This document shows, piece after piece, positions 15,806-15,888 of a stretch of 15,888 nucleotides of DNA. How positions within the stretch are numbered: the first letter of the stretch is position 1; the number at the start of each line of letters is the position of its first letter. Source of the stretch: Sulfurimonas sp. (lineage in GTDB: Bacteria; Campylobacterota; Campylobacteria; Campylobacterales; Sulfurimonadaceae); contig JAMORM010000228.1 of the NCBI GenBank assembly GCA_027063585.1, positions 1 through 15,888 on the forward strand, read 5' to 3'. The position numbers were made by a program, and so were the translations under genes. The notes under the pieces are model-generated. The model did no database searches. It was given only the letters and a program-made list of their open reading frames with translations, and was not told the DNA's origin.

Positions 15806-15888
15806 TCTGTGTCAGCATCGGATAATTCATAAAATTGTATCATAAATTTAAAGCTTTATCCAAGCGTCCCTCAAAGTAAATTGATAGC
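15791..15888 (-). mobile_element. End of an IS256-type insertion sequence (continues beyond window)
   Basis: The homology of the rhodanese stops at 15790. From 15791 the sequence reads GGTAGTGTTC and then AATAATCTGTGTCA, which looks like a terminal inverted repeat of an IS256-type element (GTGTCA-type inner edge). About 25 nt further in, a transposase-like C-terminus is encoded on the minus strand (15840-15888). Only this one end is visible, so length, the other repeat and the 8-9 bp target duplication cannot be checked here. The family assignment rests on recall of typical ends and of the transposase tail. Confidence 0.7.
15840..15888 (-). CDS. IS256-type transposase, C-terminal fragment (partial at window edge)
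   Basis: Reading the minus strand from the window edge, the frame ending in TGA at 15840-15842 encodes LSIYFEGRLDKALNL. This closely resembles the C-terminal tail of IS256/Mutator-like DDE transposases, which commonly end in a pattern like QLAIxFxGRLD. The stop lies about 25-50 bp from the presumed inverted repeat, as expected for the 3' end of such a gene. Only 15 residues are visible, so the catalytic DDE residues are outside the window and intactness is unknown. Confidence 0.65.
   Translation of the reverse strand, partial: LSIYFEGRLDKALNL

Overview
The window reads as chromosomal DNA of a Campylobacterota (epsilonproteobacterial) bacterium, most likely a Sulfurimonas-like sulfur or hydrogen oxidiser. 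The basis is the AT-rich composition, a cytochrome bc1 operon with the di-haem cytochrome c1 typical of that phylum, a Campylobacter-type QueD, and mostly core genes. The genus is inference.

Layout. Positions 52-8554 are all transcribed leftwards (minus strand). In transcription order: mnmG with a translationally coupled gene of unknown function that looks like a GT-B glycosyltransferase; petA-petB-petC (Rieske, cytochrome b, di-haem cytochrome c1), ending in a hairpin; an RDD-family membrane protein that may be leaderless; and moaA-queE-queD. A 90-bp divergent gap at 8555-8644 separates this from a rightward operon: a small 67-aa protein, a Sel1-repeat protein, ribE (TTG start) and recQ. A convergent gap at 11944-12081 holds a 102-bp inverted-repeat element. 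Then come a leftward stand-alone mnmD methyltransferase, a divergent promoter gap, and a rightward katG plus a secreted rhodanese. The rhodanese is cut short by the end of an IS256-type insertion sequence, whose transposase C-terminus runs off the window edge.

How the genes work together. Four genes act on the tRNA wobble base: queD and queE (queuosine precursor), and mnmG and mnmD (mnm5-uridine). moaA sits with queE and queD, and both routes process GTP-derived pterin-like compounds. petABC is the menaquinol to cytochrome c electron-transfer complex. katG removes peroxide.

Most notable points. (1) The RecQ homology, including the glutamine motif, extends upstream of the first ATG into a stretch with no canonical start codon, which suggests a non-AUG start or a decayed start. 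(2) The rhodanese is disrupted by an IS. (3) A nested-palindrome (REP/BIME- or MITE-like) element lies in the recQ/mnmD gap. (4) A perfect 10-bp inverted repeat lies at the 3' end of ribE. (5) QueE has an insertion inside its Fe-S cysteine motif. I did not find a convincing new multi-gene system; most of the window is ordinary core genome.
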